In this document: positions 1 through 8,606 of the stretch, piece by piece
Layout: every line of letters begins with the position of its first letter
How positions within the stretch are numbered: the first letter of the stretch is position 1
Origin: HGM04593 sp964470845
GTDB taxonomy: Bacteria; Bacteroidota; Bacteroidia; Bacteroidales; Bacteroidaceae
Reading direction: 5' to 3'
Length of the DNA: 39,176 bases
Assembly: GCA_964470845.1 (NCBI GenBank)
Contig: CAYYEL010000010.1
Coordinates: 1-39,176, forward strand
Made by a program: the position numbers and the translations under genes
The notes under the pieces: generated by a model
Databases searched by the model: none
Seen by the model: only the letters and a program-made list of their open reading frames with translations
Told to the model about the DNA's origin: nothing

Positions 1-55
1 ATTAAATATCAATTATTTCAAAGAACTATTTCGATTTTTTAGTGGACACTAATGA

Positions 56-679
56 CCTGACGGTGTAAATGATGATAACTGGTTGGGAAATTCCTCTTAT
101 GATGTTGCAACCCGTAAAATGGGAAGCGAATACCGCATCCCCACCGGGGAGGAGTGGCGTGAGTTGGAAGAAGAGTGCAATTGGACAAGCGGAGAGTGCA
201 ACGGCATCAAAGGCTTCTATGTCAGCGACAAGAGAGATGGCACGGCTGTGATTTTCCTACCCTACGTAAAAAAAAGCAGTAAACACGACATAACTGTCTA
301 TTTGAGTGCTCCCGACTATATTATTAGTTACATTAGAGACGCACAAGAAGAATATGATTATCTTCTTATGCGATTGAATTCGGGGGGGCTAACCGATCAG
401 GAATTTACGGATTTAAGGAATAATTATATTTATGAAATATTGGGAATTGAAAAGAGGATAAGTGCAGGAGAGGTATTGACAGAAAATTCTCACATATATT
501 GCGAAAAAAACCTTCTTCTTAGCCCGTTTAAAACCGAGAATGGAGATTATTATATAGACAATATAAACAATAGTGAATATACTTGGACGCATCCCCAAAC
601 GGGAAAGGATTATAATTTCTCAGATAGCGGCGTCCTTGGCGGTGGAGTATTATATGTAAGAGCCGTCAGCAATAAATAA
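56..679 (+). pseudogene. FISUMP-like domain protein, C-terminal remnant lacking its 5' end
   Basis: The open frame begins right after tandem stops TAA TGA (50-55) and has no ATG near its start; the nearest initiator is TTG at 83. The first ~65 residues resemble the C-terminal part of FISUMP (Fibrobacter succinogenes major paralogous) domains of Bacteroidetes surface lipoproteins: a YDVATRKMGSEYRIPT stretch, an EEECNW segment, a VIFLP core, and VLYVRAV near the end. The middle ~100 residues (charged, Tyr-rich) are not recognised. No signal peptide or lipobox is present, so the N-terminal part expected for this class is missing. Bases 2-49 stay open in the same frame before the stops and could be the end of another ORF, perhaps a mobile element, which I could not identify. 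Most likely a decayed or rearranged gene. The FISUMP assignment comes from motif recall, not a search. Confidence 0.5.
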
Positions 680-695
680 GAATAATAAGCAGCCT

Positions 696-723
696 GCTCC
701 TCTTTTTTGTAATAAAGAGGAGC
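696..723 (+). terminator. hairpin downstream of the FISUMP-like remnant
   Basis: Perfect 10-bp arms GCTCCTCTTT (696-705) and AAAGAGGAGC (714-723) with an 8-nt loop, 17 nt after the stop codon. There is no U-tract after the stem, so termination is plausible but not certain. It may instead belong to the hairpin cluster that continues to 885. Confidence 0.45.
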
Positions 724-885
724 TCCCCAACGGGGTGAGGAGTTAAAAGCAAGTAGAAGGCTTTTATTACAAACTCCCTCCCCCTTACGGGTACTCCCTC
801 TAAAGCTTTAGAGGGAGAGACTTACTTGCAAGAATTAAAATACAAAGAAACGATTGCGACTAAAAATCATTTTTTAGTCGCAATC
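696..885. repeat. cluster of REP-like palindromes
   Basis: Three strong palindromes lie in under 200 bp. They are the 10-bp hairpin at 696-723, a perfect 24-bp palindrome at 794-817 (half-site CTCCCTCTAAAG), and a hairpin at 852-885 with 15-bp perfect arms (GATTGCGACTAAAAA) and a 4-nt TCAT loop. Between them are GAGGAGCTCCCC/GGGGTGAGGAG blocks, and GCAAGTA near 749 is matched inverted by TACTTGC near 823. The GAGGGAG-type blocks look like the intergenic REP-like repeats of gut Bacteroidales (recall, not a search). No coding potential seen. The third hairpin could terminate transcription from either side, though no U-tract follows. Confidence 0.5.
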
Positions 886-1032
886 AGTTATATGAGTTAA
901 TAATCTGTTCCTACACTTACATAGCAATCAGACACAAGGCACGTAAGATAAAAATTAGGAAAACAGTTTATCGAAGTCTTTGTGCTAAAAAAGAAATATT
1001 TCGTGTAAAACTCTAAAATTACTCGCCAATAC

Positions 1033-1063
1033 TTTGTCAGTTCAAAAAAAAAGTCTAATTTTG
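1033..1063 (+). promoter_or_regulatory. promoter of rpmH
   Basis: -33 box TTTG (1033-1036), a 19-bp spacer, and -7 box TAATTTTG (1056-1063). This fits the Bacteroidetes sigma-ABfr consensus TTTG-N19-TAnnTTTG exactly. It lies about 54 bp before the rpmH start. Confidence 0.75.
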
Positions 1064-1116
1064 CAGGCTGAAAGCGCAAACTATCTTTTGAGCAAACAAT
1101 TAAATTAAATATAACG

Positions 1117-1281
1117 ATGAAAAGAACATTTCAGCCCTCAAACAGAAAGAGGAAAAACAAACACGGTTTCCGTGAGAGAATGGCCACAAAGAACGGCCGT
1201 CGCGTATTGGCATCTCGTCGCGCTAAGGGACGTAAGAAACTCACAGTATCTGACGAGTATGTAGGCAAGAAAAGAAAGTAA
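1117..1281 (+). CDS. rpmH: 50S ribosomal protein L34
   Basis: 54-residue, very basic protein starting MKRTFQPSNRKRKNKHGFRE and carrying the conserved MATKNGRRVLASRRAKGRK core of L34, a component of the large ribosomal subunit. The length is normal for Bacteroidetes, which have a slightly longer acidic/Tyr C-terminus (SDEYVGKKRK) than the ~46-aa proteobacterial form. It stands alone here, with its own consensus promoter and a strong hairpin 17 nt past the stop; no rnpA, dnaA or efp is adjacent. Too short for routine ORF cut-offs, but unmistakable. Confidence 0.98.
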   Translation: MKRTFQPSNRKRKNKHGFRERMATKNGRRVLASRRAKGRKKLTVSDEYVGKKRK

Positions 1282-1297
1282 TTGTTTTACAATCGAG

Positions 1298-1340
1298 CAA
1301 ATAATGAGCAGCAAGGCCGGGCCTTGCTGCTCATTATTTG
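1298..1340 (+). terminator. terminator of rpmH
   Basis: A nearly perfect inverted repeat with 21-nt arms about base 1319 (CAAATAATGAGCAGCAAGGCC on the left), followed by TTTACG. Only a short U-run follows, but the stem is very stable and directly downstream of rpmH. Confidence 0.75.
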
Positions 1341-1365
1341 TTTACGTCCCAACTGAACAAAAGAA

Positions 1366-1400
1366 ATGGTCGGACACATTTTTTTTGATTGTCCGACCAT
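1366..1400 (-). terminator. terminator of the amidase operon
   Basis: Perfect 11-bp arms ATGGTCGGACA (1366-1376) and TGTCCGACCAT (1390-1400) around a 13-nt A/T-rich loop, 20 nt past the stop of the minus-strand gene. On the minus strand a U-rich stretch (TTTCTTTTG) follows. On the plus strand, T- and A-runs also flank the stem, so it may work in both directions. Confidence 0.65.
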
Positions 1401-1419
1401 AAAAAAAATATTCGCACCC

Positions 1420-4362
1420 TTAGTTAAGCAAGAAGCGCATTATAGCACCCATAAGCAGGCTGCGCTGTTGTTCATCGACAATAGCCTCAAATGGAAAACT
1501 CGTGCACAACGTACGATAGTTGCCGGCGTATGCGACGCCCGCGCTCTGCTTGCAGCCATCAAAGACAAACGACACAAAGGCATTATCGACCGGAGCAAGA
1601 ATATCGGGGGCGGCAACTGCGTAACAATGCTCATTCACCGTGCGACAAATGCTCATATTCAGATTAGAGCCAAAAATACGCTCCTCGGTGGCATTATGCA
1701 CCGAGCCCGCATAGTCGTACTTTAACAAACTGCGAATAAACGCTCTATCCTCGTCGTTCTTGCTCATATCACTTGCAATGTGCGCACCACTCACAAACAA
1801 ACGTCCGCCCGAAGCACAATAATCGGCAAGAGCCCTCTGCAAAGCCTTAGGAAAAGTCTTAAAAGGACGGCTATAACCAAGCTGCGAGCCTGCCCCACCC
1901 TGTTTCTCGGCACCTAATATCAGGTCAACAGCGCTGTAACCCGCAAGCGTGGCACAGCCCTCAATGACTGCCTCGCTGCTGCACGAAACAAAAGAGAATC
2001 CGTTTGCTGCCAATGCCTTGCCGTGAATATAGGGATAATCGAAAGAGTTTCCGGCGATGAGCATACCCTCAAAATCATTTCCACTCAGTCCCAGCCCATT
2101 CTCGTAACCGATATTCACACGTTCAAAGTCGAGCTGTCGGCCACAATACTCGGGAGTGGCAATATAGGGCACTCCCGGGTCGGAATCAATGTCAAAGCCG
2201 GCCCTTGAATGAGTATCGACCTCGGCCGGGCCGCTGAGACGATGAAAGCCGTTGACAACAAGCACCCGCTTATCGGCCTCGGGATTATAGTAGGCTGTGA
2301 GTATCTCACTCGGGAAGCTCTCTCCGCCCTCATTCAACGCCGCCACCTTGAAACTATAAAGAACATTATCGACAAGAGGCACAACACAGCTCGTGCCCTC
2401 GACAATCTTACCATTGTCGAAGCCGCCGTCGCCCACTCGCGTGTAAAGGATATATTTCTGTGGTGTGGCTGTGGGCTCAAGACTATCCTCGACCGGCATC
2501 CAGCTGAGGCTGACATTCTTACCGTCGGCAAAAGATATTGCAAAATTCTTCACCGGCAGAGGCTGTACACAGTACTCGCGCCCCTGCAAATAGCACAATT
2601 GCTTGAGCAGCGCCTTATACACTGCACGCGCAATGGTAAATTTAAATCCGGGGTCGTGTCCCAGCGACATATCGGCAAAATTCTGATGCGAGAGCGACTC
2701 GAAAATCATTGCAGGGACAACCGGCAGACGCGATTCACTATAACTCTTATCTATTATTCCGCGCACAGTCCATTTTATTCCATATACAGCCGCAATATCA
2801 TCATAGACACTCTTGAGCACCGTCCCCACAATATCACGCGCCATATAACGCGAGTGGCCCGTGGCCACAGTGTCGCCATTAAATTCTGTGGTAACAATTC
2901 CCAAAGAGCCTATAAGTTCGTCCTCGGCCGAGAAGCCTGCATCGGAGTGGAAGCCGAATGTCATCTCAATGGGCACGCAGAGGCCTGCTGTATCGGGATT
3001 ATATATCGAGCCGCCTGTAAGATGATTCACCGCATGCGAACGGCAGTTAATATCGTCGGTATAATCGCGCTGTCCATCACTAGGCGAATAGACCTCATAG
3101 GGGAATCCGCTCCACTGAAGAGCGTATCGCGCACCCTCAAGATAGCGCGGCAACCCACTCACCATAGGGATACTGTCGCCGCGAGCCACAACTCCCATTC
3201 CTCCGCCGAAACGCACCGCATCGGCGCTTACAACACCTTTCGAGGCGCTGGCATTGGAGAGCATCACAACCTGTTCGTCGTGCGCACCTTTTTTAAAATC
3301 GAATGTTCCCAGATAGACCCACGTGCCACCACCCATCTGCTGATTCACGCGAAATTCCGTTATTCCACCTGCGTGAAGCACGCTGTAATGTGCATCATCA
3401 ACCGCATTCTCAAGCGTCTGATAAGTTACATAAACTGCGTAACGACCATCCTCGGGAATCTCGGGCTTCCACTTTGCAAGAGCAGTTGCATTCTTGGCGC
3501 TGCCGCTTGTGGGAGTCGAGCGCGACGTTCCATCGGCAAAAGGATTCTCGTGCGCAACAAAAAAACCATCGCGCAGGCGGAATCCGCCGCTCTTTACATC
3601 CCACTGTTTTTTATCGGTCTTTCCTTCGAGGTACTGCGAAGCACCAAAAACAACGTCATTATCGACAATTACACTGCGAGGCTGCCAGTCGCGCTCGCGC
3701 GGAGTATAGACAAGCGCTCCTGCATTCTCAAGCATAGGCATAAGAAAAGGAACGACAATCGACTGCGTAAAAAGGTCTTCGGTGGTACAATAGAGCGCCG
3801 GACGCTGCCACTCCCACGTGCCTTCGTCGTTCGAGAACACTCGTCCGTGGCTTTGCCACAAGGCCAAATGTCTATCCTTGAGACCCTTTGTCGGACGATA
3901 AGGGCGCGAGATATTATCGACCCACGGAGCACCACTGTAAACAACGTCGCCCCAAACGCGGCTCTTATCAATTTTTTTCTTCTCGCGCAGAATATTGGGT
4001 ACGAGCTTTTCGATGGGCTGTCGGTGGGCAATAAGTTCTATTTTATATCGGCGCATATCCTTGGGCAGCACCTCGCGTATCTCGTCATAAATGCGTTCGA
4101 CAAGCTCGGGGGTGAAGCGTTGTGCCGCAAAGTTACTGTTGGCATAGATAGTAATTTTACGTGCACGCTTGTTTACCACAATATTATTGCGTTTGCGTTC
4201 GAGACGGCAGTTTTTTATTCTAAAATCGTCCGATTTATATTCGGTAAAGTATTTCTCTATGGCACGAGTAAGCACTTTGTCGGCACGCTGTGCCGACAAA
4301 GTGAAAAAGCATAACAAACAGGCTGTGATTGTTATAAGCCGTCTAATATCTATTATGTGCAT
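1420..4362 (-). CDS. secreted amidase_3-like protein with inserted Golvesin-type domain
   Basis: 980-aa exported protein (signal peptide ~1-25, cleavage after LSAQ). An N-acetylmuramoyl-L-alanine amidase (Amidase_3) fold can be traced in two pieces. Residues ~165-225 hold LWQSHGRVF (H172) and TTEDLFTQ (E195), the usual first two zinc ligands, followed by the typical LENAGALVYTPRERDW strand-helix pattern. Residues ~410-590 hold GFHSDAGF (H472, third ligand) and the catalytic-Glu region FESLSHQNFADM (E555). Between them, ~235-390 reads as a Golvesin C-terminal-like beta domain (YAVYVTYQT, TWVYLGTFDFKKG, VVSADAVRFGGG). A fibronectin-III-like segment (~600-700) and a Rossmann/ThuA-like C-terminal region follow. 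Homologues are often labelled xanthan lyase without support. Probable role: periplasmic or surface peptidoglycan or glycan cleavage. It starts 6 bp after the small upstream gene. Confidence 0.75.
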   Translation of the reverse strand: MHIIDIRRLITITACLLCFFTLSAQRADKVLTRAIEKYFTEYKSDDFRIKNCRLERKRNNIVVNKRARKITIYANSNFAAQRFTPELVERIYDEIREVLPKDMRRYKIELIAHRQPIEKLVPNILREKKKIDKSRVWGDVVYSGAPWVDNISRPYRPTKGLKDRHLALWQSHGRVFSNDEGTWEWQRPALYCTTEDLFTQSIVVPFLMPMLENAGALVYTPRERDWQPRSVIVDNDVVFGASQYLEGKTDKKQWDVKSGGFRLRDGFFVAHENPFADGTSRSTPTSGSAKNATALAKWKPEIPEDGRYAVYVTYQTLENAVDDAHYSVLHAGGITEFRVNQQMGGGTWVYLGTFDFKKGAHDEQVVMLSNASASKGVVSADAVRFGGGMGVVARGDSIPMVSGLPRYLEGARYALQWSGFPYEVYSPSDGQRDYTDDINCRSHAVNHLTGGSIYNPDTAGLCVPIEMTFGFHSDAGFSAEDELIGSLGIVTTEFNGDTVATGHSRYMARDIVGTVLKSVYDDIAAVYGIKWTVRGIIDKSYSESRLPVVPAMIFESLSHQNFADMSLGHDPGFKFTIARAVYKALLKQLCYLQGREYCVQPLPVKNFAISFADGKNVSLSWMPVEDSLEPTATPQKYILYTRVGDGGFDNGKIVEGTSCVVPLVDNVLYSFKVAALNEGGESFPSEILTAYYNPEADKRVLVVNGFHRLSGPAEVDTHSRAGFDIDSDPGVPYIATPEYCGRQLDFERVNIGYENGLGLSGNDFEGMLIAGNSFDYPYIHGKALAANGFSFVSCSSEAVIEGCATLAGYSAVDLILGAEKQGGAGSQLGYSRPFKTFPKALQRALADYCASGGRLFVSGAHIASDMSKNDEDRAFIRSLLKYDYAGSVHNATEERIFGSNLNMSICRTVNEHCYAVAAPDILAPVDNAFVSFVFDGCKQSAGVAYAGNYRTLCTSFPFEAIVDEQQRSLLMGAIMRFLLN

Positions 4363-4368
4363 ATTTTT

Positions 4369-4644
4369 TTATTTGGCAGCAAGGGTGTTTATCTTGTCCA
4401 AAATAGCTTTTGCATCCTCATTGAACGACATACTCACCGTGTCGAAATATTTACGTGCGGGAAGCCCCGGCTCGACGTGGCTCACACGAGCAATATACTC
4501 CTTGTTAAGAGCAAATATACTGTTGAACACCTCAATCCACTCAGCAGCATCGGCCTTCGAGTCGTACGATGCAAAAAACGCCTGTGTAGCCAACTGGTCG
4601 GCTATATAAGTTATCACCTTCTTGTAATTTTTTCTACTTGCCAT
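4369..4644 (-). CDS. conserved small protein of unknown function
   Basis: 91-residue protein starting MASRKNYKKVITYIADQL, rich in charged and aromatic residues and predicted helical, with no signal peptide or membrane segment. An in-frame ATG 28 codons upstream (4728) would add a Phe/Cys-rich stretch unlike the rest, so the internal MASRKN start is preferred. It lies 6 bp ahead of the amidase-like gene, and the two probably share a transcript ending at the hairpin at 1366-1400. I do not recognise a domain. The protein is probably cytoplasmic. Confidence 0.7.
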   Translation of the reverse strand: MASRKNYKKVITYIADQLATQAFFASYDSKADAAEWIEVFNSIFALNKEYIARVSHVEPGLPARKYFDTVSMSFNEDAKAILDKINTLAAK

Positions 4645-4851
4645 AGTCTGATTCTGTTTAAAATTTAAATACAGTTGTAAAGATATACTTTTATTCGCAA
4701 AGTAACAACAAAAGAGAAAAATCTGCACAATTTTTGAATAATTTTATTACGCGGCACATAAAAAAACCTTTTATACTTTTTATATTCACAAAAAAAAGCG
4801 AAATTTGCCAATATTTTGTGCATTCAATAACCTTTAATAATATTAACAGAT

Positions 4852-6498
4852 ATGAAGATTAGCGCATTGCAAAAAGCAAGGGCCGCTTACGAGCCCAAGT
4901 TGCCACAAGCACTGAAAGAGGTAGTAAAAGTTTGTGAAGGTGCAGCAACCGAGTCGGTAGCCGACCAAGAGGCTATTAAGTCGATGTTCCCCAACACATA
5001 CGGTCTGCCCATCATTACATTCGAGAAAGGTGGCGAGGCTGTAGAGTATCCCGCAATAAACGTAGGTGTTATTCTATCGGGTGGCCAAGCTCCCGGCGGA
5101 CACAATGTAATCGCCGGCCTTTTCGACGGTGTAAAGAAACTGAATCCCGCAAGCCGTCTCTATGGTTTCCTTATGGGTCCCGGCGGATTGGTTGACCACA
5201 AATATATGGAGATTACTCCCGAGATTATGGATGCTTACCGCAACACTGGTGGTTTCGACATCATCGGTTCGGGACGTACAAAGCTCGAAAAGACCGAGCA
5301 ATTCGATAAAGGTCTCGAGATTATCAAAGAGCTTGGCATTAAGGCTCTTGTAATTATCGGTGGCGACGACTCGAACACCAACGCCTGCGTGCTTGCCGAG
5401 TATTATGCAGCAAAGAACACCGGTGTACAGGTAATCGGCTGTCCCAAGACAATCGACGGCGACCTTAAGAACGCATACATCGAGACATCTTTCGGATTCG
5501 ACACAGCTTGTAAGGTATATTCCGAGGTTATCGGCAACATACAGCGCGACTGTAACTCGGCTCAGAAATATTGGCATTTTATAAAGCTGATGGGCCGCTC
5601 GGCATCACACATTGCTCTTGAGTGCGCACTCCAGACACAGCCCAACTACTGTATTATCTCTGAGGAGGTCGAGAAGAAAGCCCTTTCACTCGACGACATT
5701 GTTACCGCTATCGCACAGGCTGTTGCCAACCGTGCAGCAGCAGGCAACAACTTTGGTACAGTGCTCATCCCCGAGGGTCTTATTGAGTTTGTACCCGCAA
5801 TGAAGGCTCTTATTGCCGAGCTCAACGACCTTCTTGCTCACAAGGGCGAGGAGTATGCAGCCGTTGCACCCGAGGAGCAGCGTCAGTACATCATCAACCT
5901 TTTGTCAAAGGACAATGCAGCAGTTTACGCAAGCCTCCCCGCAGGTGTTGCCCGTCAGTTGACAATGGACCGCGACCCCCACGGCAACGTACAAGTATCC
6001 CTTATCGAGACCGAGAAGCTCCTCTCAGAGATGGTTGCAGGCAAGCTCGCAGCTTGGAAAGCCGAGGGCAAATATGTTGGTAAATTCAATCCTCAGCACC
6101 ACTTCTTTGGCTACGAAGGACGTTGCGCAGCCCCCTCGAACTACGACGCCGACTACTGCTATGCACTCGGTTACAACGCTTCGCAGCTCATCGCAGCCGG
6201 AAAGACCGGTTATATGTCATCAATCCGCAACACAACAGCTCCCGCAGCCGAGTGGGTTGCAGGCGGTATTCCCATCACTATGATGATGAATATGGAGCGT
6301 CGCCACGGCGAGATGAAGCCCGTTATCCAGAAGGCTCTTGTTGACCTTGAGGGTGCACCTTTCAAGGCATTTGCAACCAACAGAGAGAAGTGGGCCAACG
6401 AGACCTGTTACGTATATCCCGGCCCCATCCAATATTTCGGCCCCAGCGAGGTATGCGACCAGACAACAGTAACATTGGCACTGGAGCAGGCTAAGTAA
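4852..6498 (+). CDS. pfp: pyrophosphate--fructose-6-phosphate 1-phosphotransferase
   Basis: 548-aa long-type PPi-dependent phosphofructokinase, catalysing reversible phosphorylation of fructose 6-phosphate with pyrophosphate in glycolysis/gluconeogenesis. The phosphate-binding loop reads GGDDSNT (170-176), with the second Asp that marks PPi rather than ATP dependence. The catalytic PKTIDGD motif is at ~198-204 and the substrate-binding MGRSASH near 246. An N-terminal GVILSGGQAPGGHN loop is also present. The length matches the ~550-aa Bacteroidetes and plant-beta-like class. The GH25 lysozyme gene follows after 9 bp, so the two may be co-transcribed. No exact promoter consensus was found upstream, although TTTGCC and TATTTTG occur at 4804-4818. 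Confidence 0.95.
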   Translation: MKISALQKARAAYEPKLPQALKEVVKVCEGAATESVADQEAIKSMFPNTYGLPIITFEKGGEAVEYPAINVGVILSGGQAPGGHNVIAGLFDGVKKLNPASRLYGFLMGPGGLVDHKYMEITPEIMDAYRNTGGFDIIGSGRTKLEKTEQFDKGLEIIKELGIKALVIIGGDDSNTNACVLAEYYAAKNTGVQVIGCPKTIDGDLKNAYIETSFGFDTACKVYSEVIGNIQRDCNSAQKYWHFIKLMGRSASHIALECALQTQPNYCIISEEVEKKALSLDDIVTAIAQAVANRAAAGNNFGTVLIPEGLIEFVPAMKALIAELNDLLAHKGEEYAAVAPEEQRQYIINLLSKDNAAVYASLPAGVARQLTMDRDPHGNVQVSLIETEKLLSEMVAGKLAAWKAEGKYVGKFNPQHHFFGYEGRCAAPSNYDADYCYALGYNASQLIAAGKTGYMSSIRNTTAPAAEWVAGGIPITMMMNMERRHGEMKPVIQKALVDLEGAPFKAFATNREKWANETCYVYPGPIQYFGPSEVCDQTTVTLALEQAK

Positions 6499-6507
6499 TC
6501 AGACAAA

Positions 6508-7368
6508 ATGGCCGAAGCCACAAAGAAGAAAAATAATCCCGGCGGACGGAAGAAAACAACTTCCGCCCGCCGCTTATCATCGCCACGCAAGAAACAAAAA
6601 AAGCAAGGCGACCTTCCCGGTTGGGTATATATTGTTGCAGCGGCGCTCCTGTCGAGCCTTGCAATTGCAGCAGTCTATTATATATTCTTCCGCCCCTATT
6701 TTTACCGTTTCCGTCCCTGCTACGGCGAGCGTCATTATGGAATTTGTATGCCTCTCGGATATTCGATATATGGCATCGACGTCTCGCGCCATCAAGGCAC
6801 AATAGATTGGGTGGGGCTTAAAAACGGCGACGGGAAAAGCGCCCCCGTACAGTTTGTATATATGAAAGCAACCGAGGGTAGCGACTTTACCGACAAGAAT
6901 TTCAAAAACAATTTTGCGAGCGCCAAAGAACAAGGTTTTGTGCGCGGAGCCTATCATTATTTCAGTCCTTACTCGGGCGGGCTTGCGCAGGCCAACATGT
7001 TCATAAAGACCGTTAAACTGCAAAAGGGCGACCTTCCGCCTGTTGTTGACGTCGAGGAGCGTCCAAAGGATAAACAGCGTTTCATTCAAGAGCTTAAAAT
7101 TTTTATAGCAAAGATTGAAGAGCATTATGGAGTAAAGCCCATAATATACTCTTACAAGAAATATAAAGAGCAGTATCTTTCCGAGCCCTTCTTCAACAAA
7201 TACCCCCTGTGGGTGGCTCACTATTATGTGAGCAAGCTCGACGAGAATATCGAGTGGCTTATGTGGCAATGTTCCGATATTGGACAGTTGCCGGGAATAA
7301 AAGAGAATGTAGATATAAACATTTTCAACGGCACAAAAGAGCAGTTTAAGAGCATTCTGATAAAATAA
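6508..7368 (+). CDS. membrane-anchored GH25 lysozyme
   Basis: 286-aa protein with a basic, Lys/Arg-rich cytoplasmic N-tail (1-35), one transmembrane segment (~39-61) and a GH25 muramidase domain (~85-280). Visible family motifs are GIDVSRHQGTIDW (D91), VYMKATEGSDFTD, RGAYHYFSP, PPVVDVEE (D181, E183, the usual catalytic Asp/Glu pair), LWVAHY and a C-terminal WQCSDIGQLPGI...VDINIFNG. It would cleave the MurNAc-GlcNAc bond of peptidoglycan from the outer face of the inner membrane. It follows pfp by 9 bp. The pairing of a glycolytic enzyme with a lysozyme looks positional rather than functional. Confidence 0.92.
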   Translation: MAEATKKKNNPGGRKKTTSARRLSSPRKKQKKQGDLPGWVYIVAAALLSSLAIAAVYYIFFRPYFYRFRPCYGERHYGICMPLGYSIYGIDVSRHQGTIDWVGLKNGDGKSAPVQFVYMKATEGSDFTDKNFKNNFASAKEQGFVRGAYHYFSPYSGGLAQANMFIKTVKLQKGDLPPVVDVEERPKDKQRFIQELKIFIAKIEEHYGVKPIIYSYKKYKEQYLSEPFFNKYPLWVAHYYVSKLDENIEWLMWQCSDIGQLPGIKENVDINIFNGTKEQFKSILIK

Positions 7369-7429
7369 TAGTCGCAGGTTGTCCAATGGCCGACAATCGA
7401 CTGCAACGGCCCATTATCCGACGACACAT

Positions 7430-7458
7430 AAAAAAAGCGAGCACAGCGTTTCACGCTC
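7430..7458 (-). terminator. possible terminator of the PASTA-rluD operon
   Basis: On the minus strand, a short hairpin (AGCGT/ACGCT, 5 bp, 3-nt loop, 7445-7457) is followed after 8 nt by seven Us. GAGC/GCTC (7439-7442 with 7455-7458) offers an alternative outer stem closer to the U-tract. It lies 33 nt past the rluD stop. The stem is weak, so confidence is low. Confidence 0.35.
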
Positions 7459-7490
7459 TATGCCCGCAATAATCCGAAAATAATCACCGG

Positions 7491-8606
7491 CTATCCTTGA
7501 TAGCCCGCACTTGCGCTTGAATAGTTGCGCCACGCCTCAAGAAGCGCGCAAAAGTCATCGGGCAGTTGCGAATCGAAGTGCATCATCTGCTTGGTGACCG
7601 GGTGCACAAAGCCCAAAGTCTTTGCGTGCAATGCCTGACGCGGACAAGCCTTAAAACAATTTTTCACGAACTGACTATATTTATTAAATTGCGTTCCACG
7701 CAGAATCTCGTCGCCACCATAAACGTCGTCGTTAAAAAGAATGTGCCCTATGTGCTTCATATGCACACGAATCTGATGCGTGCGTCCCGTCTCAAGATTG
7801 CACTCTATAAAGGAGACGTAACACAAACGCTCAAGTACACGATAATGCGTAACAGCGTGCTTGCCGATTGTATCGTCGGGCGAGACAGTCATCTGCAAAC
7901 GGTTGCGAGGGTTGCGCGTTATATTCCCCACAACCGTTCCCTTATCGTCTTTTGGGACGCCCCAGACAAGGGCATTATATGTACGCTCGGTGGTTTTATC
8001 GAAGAATTGACGACCAAGAAAAGCCTTAGCGTATGCTGTTTTTGCAACCACCAAAAGTCCCGAGGTGTTTTTGTCGATTCTGTGCACAAGGCCCACTTGC
8101 GGGTCGTTGGCATCGAAGTGAGGATTGTCCCTCAGATGCCACGCAATAGCATTTATGAGCGTACCGTGCGTATTTCCGCAACCCGGATGCACCACAAGCC
8201 CGGCAGGCTTGTTTACAACCATAAGCTCGTCATCTTCATAGACTATATTAAGGGGAATATCCTCGGGCACGATAGTACTGTCGTACTCGGGACGGTTCAT
8301 GGTAATTACAATATTGTCGAGTGGCTTTACTTTGTAATTACTTTTTACGACCTTACCGTTAACGGCAATATTACCTGCATCGGCCGCCTGTTGAATCTTA
8401 TTGCGCGAGGTGTTGGCAAGGTGGTCTATAAGGAATTTATCAATGCGCACGGGCGACTGTCCCTTGTCGGCCACCAGATGAATCTGCCGCATAGGCTGTT
8501 CGGCACCCAACTCGCCACCTTCGAGTTCATCGAGTTCGGCCGCCTCGTCGTCAAATTCAAGAAGAATATCGTCGTCGAGCATATTTTTATTCAAACCAAG
8601 ATTCAT
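7491..8606 (-). CDS. rluD: RluD-family 23S rRNA pseudouridine synthase
   Basis: 371-aa protein. After an acidic N-tail (~10-40) comes an S4 RNA-binding domain (~50-110; VRIDKFLIDHLANTSRNKIQ) and a pseudouridine synthase catalytic domain. The signature HRIDKNTSGLLVVAK supplies the catalytic Asp, and GRTHQIRVHMKHIGHIL is the later conserved motif. It isomerises uridines in large-subunit rRNA; RluD-type specificity is inferred from architecture. The ATG at 8606 overlaps the PASTA gene end by 20 bp. An alternative ATG at 8582 (MLDDDILLEF, 363 aa) would leave a 4-bp gap and is equally possible. It is co-transcribed with the PASTA gene, an order common in Bacteroidales. Confidence 0.92.
   Translation of the reverse strand: MNLGLNKNMLDDDILLEFDDEAAELDELEGGELGAEQPMRQIHLVADKGQSPVRIDKFLIDHLANTSRNKIQQAADAGNIAVNGKVVKSNYKVKPLDNIVITMNRPEYDSTIVPEDIPLNIVYEDDELMVVNKPAGLVVHPGCGNTHGTLINAIAWHLRDNPHFDANDPQVGLVHRIDKNTSGLLVVAKTAYAKAFLGRQFFDKTTERTYNALVWGVPKDDKGTVVGNITRNPRNRLQMTVSPDDTIGKHAVTHYRVLERLCYVSFIECNLETGRTHQIRVHMKHIGHILFNDDVYGGDEILRGTQFNKYSQFVKNCFKACPRQALHAKTLGFVHPVTKQMMHFDSQLPDDFCALLEAWRNYSSASAGYQG

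Noticed and set aside
897..1079. 60-codon minus-strand ORF upstream of rpmH
   Set aside because: Covers the rpmH promoter region, is Phe/Tyr-rich as expected for A/T-rich noncoding DNA, and has no supporting signals.
2209..4314. 701-codon plus-strand ORF
   Set aside because: Opposite the amidase-like gene. The translation lacks domain character and is rich in Arg/His/Ile in a way typical of an antisense shadow, while the minus-strand protein has clear motifs and a signal peptide.
4804..4818. Possible pfp promoter (TTTG and TATTTTG)
   Set aside because: The two boxes are only 4 bp apart and TATTTTG is one base short of the consensus. No consistent pair was found, so it is not listed.
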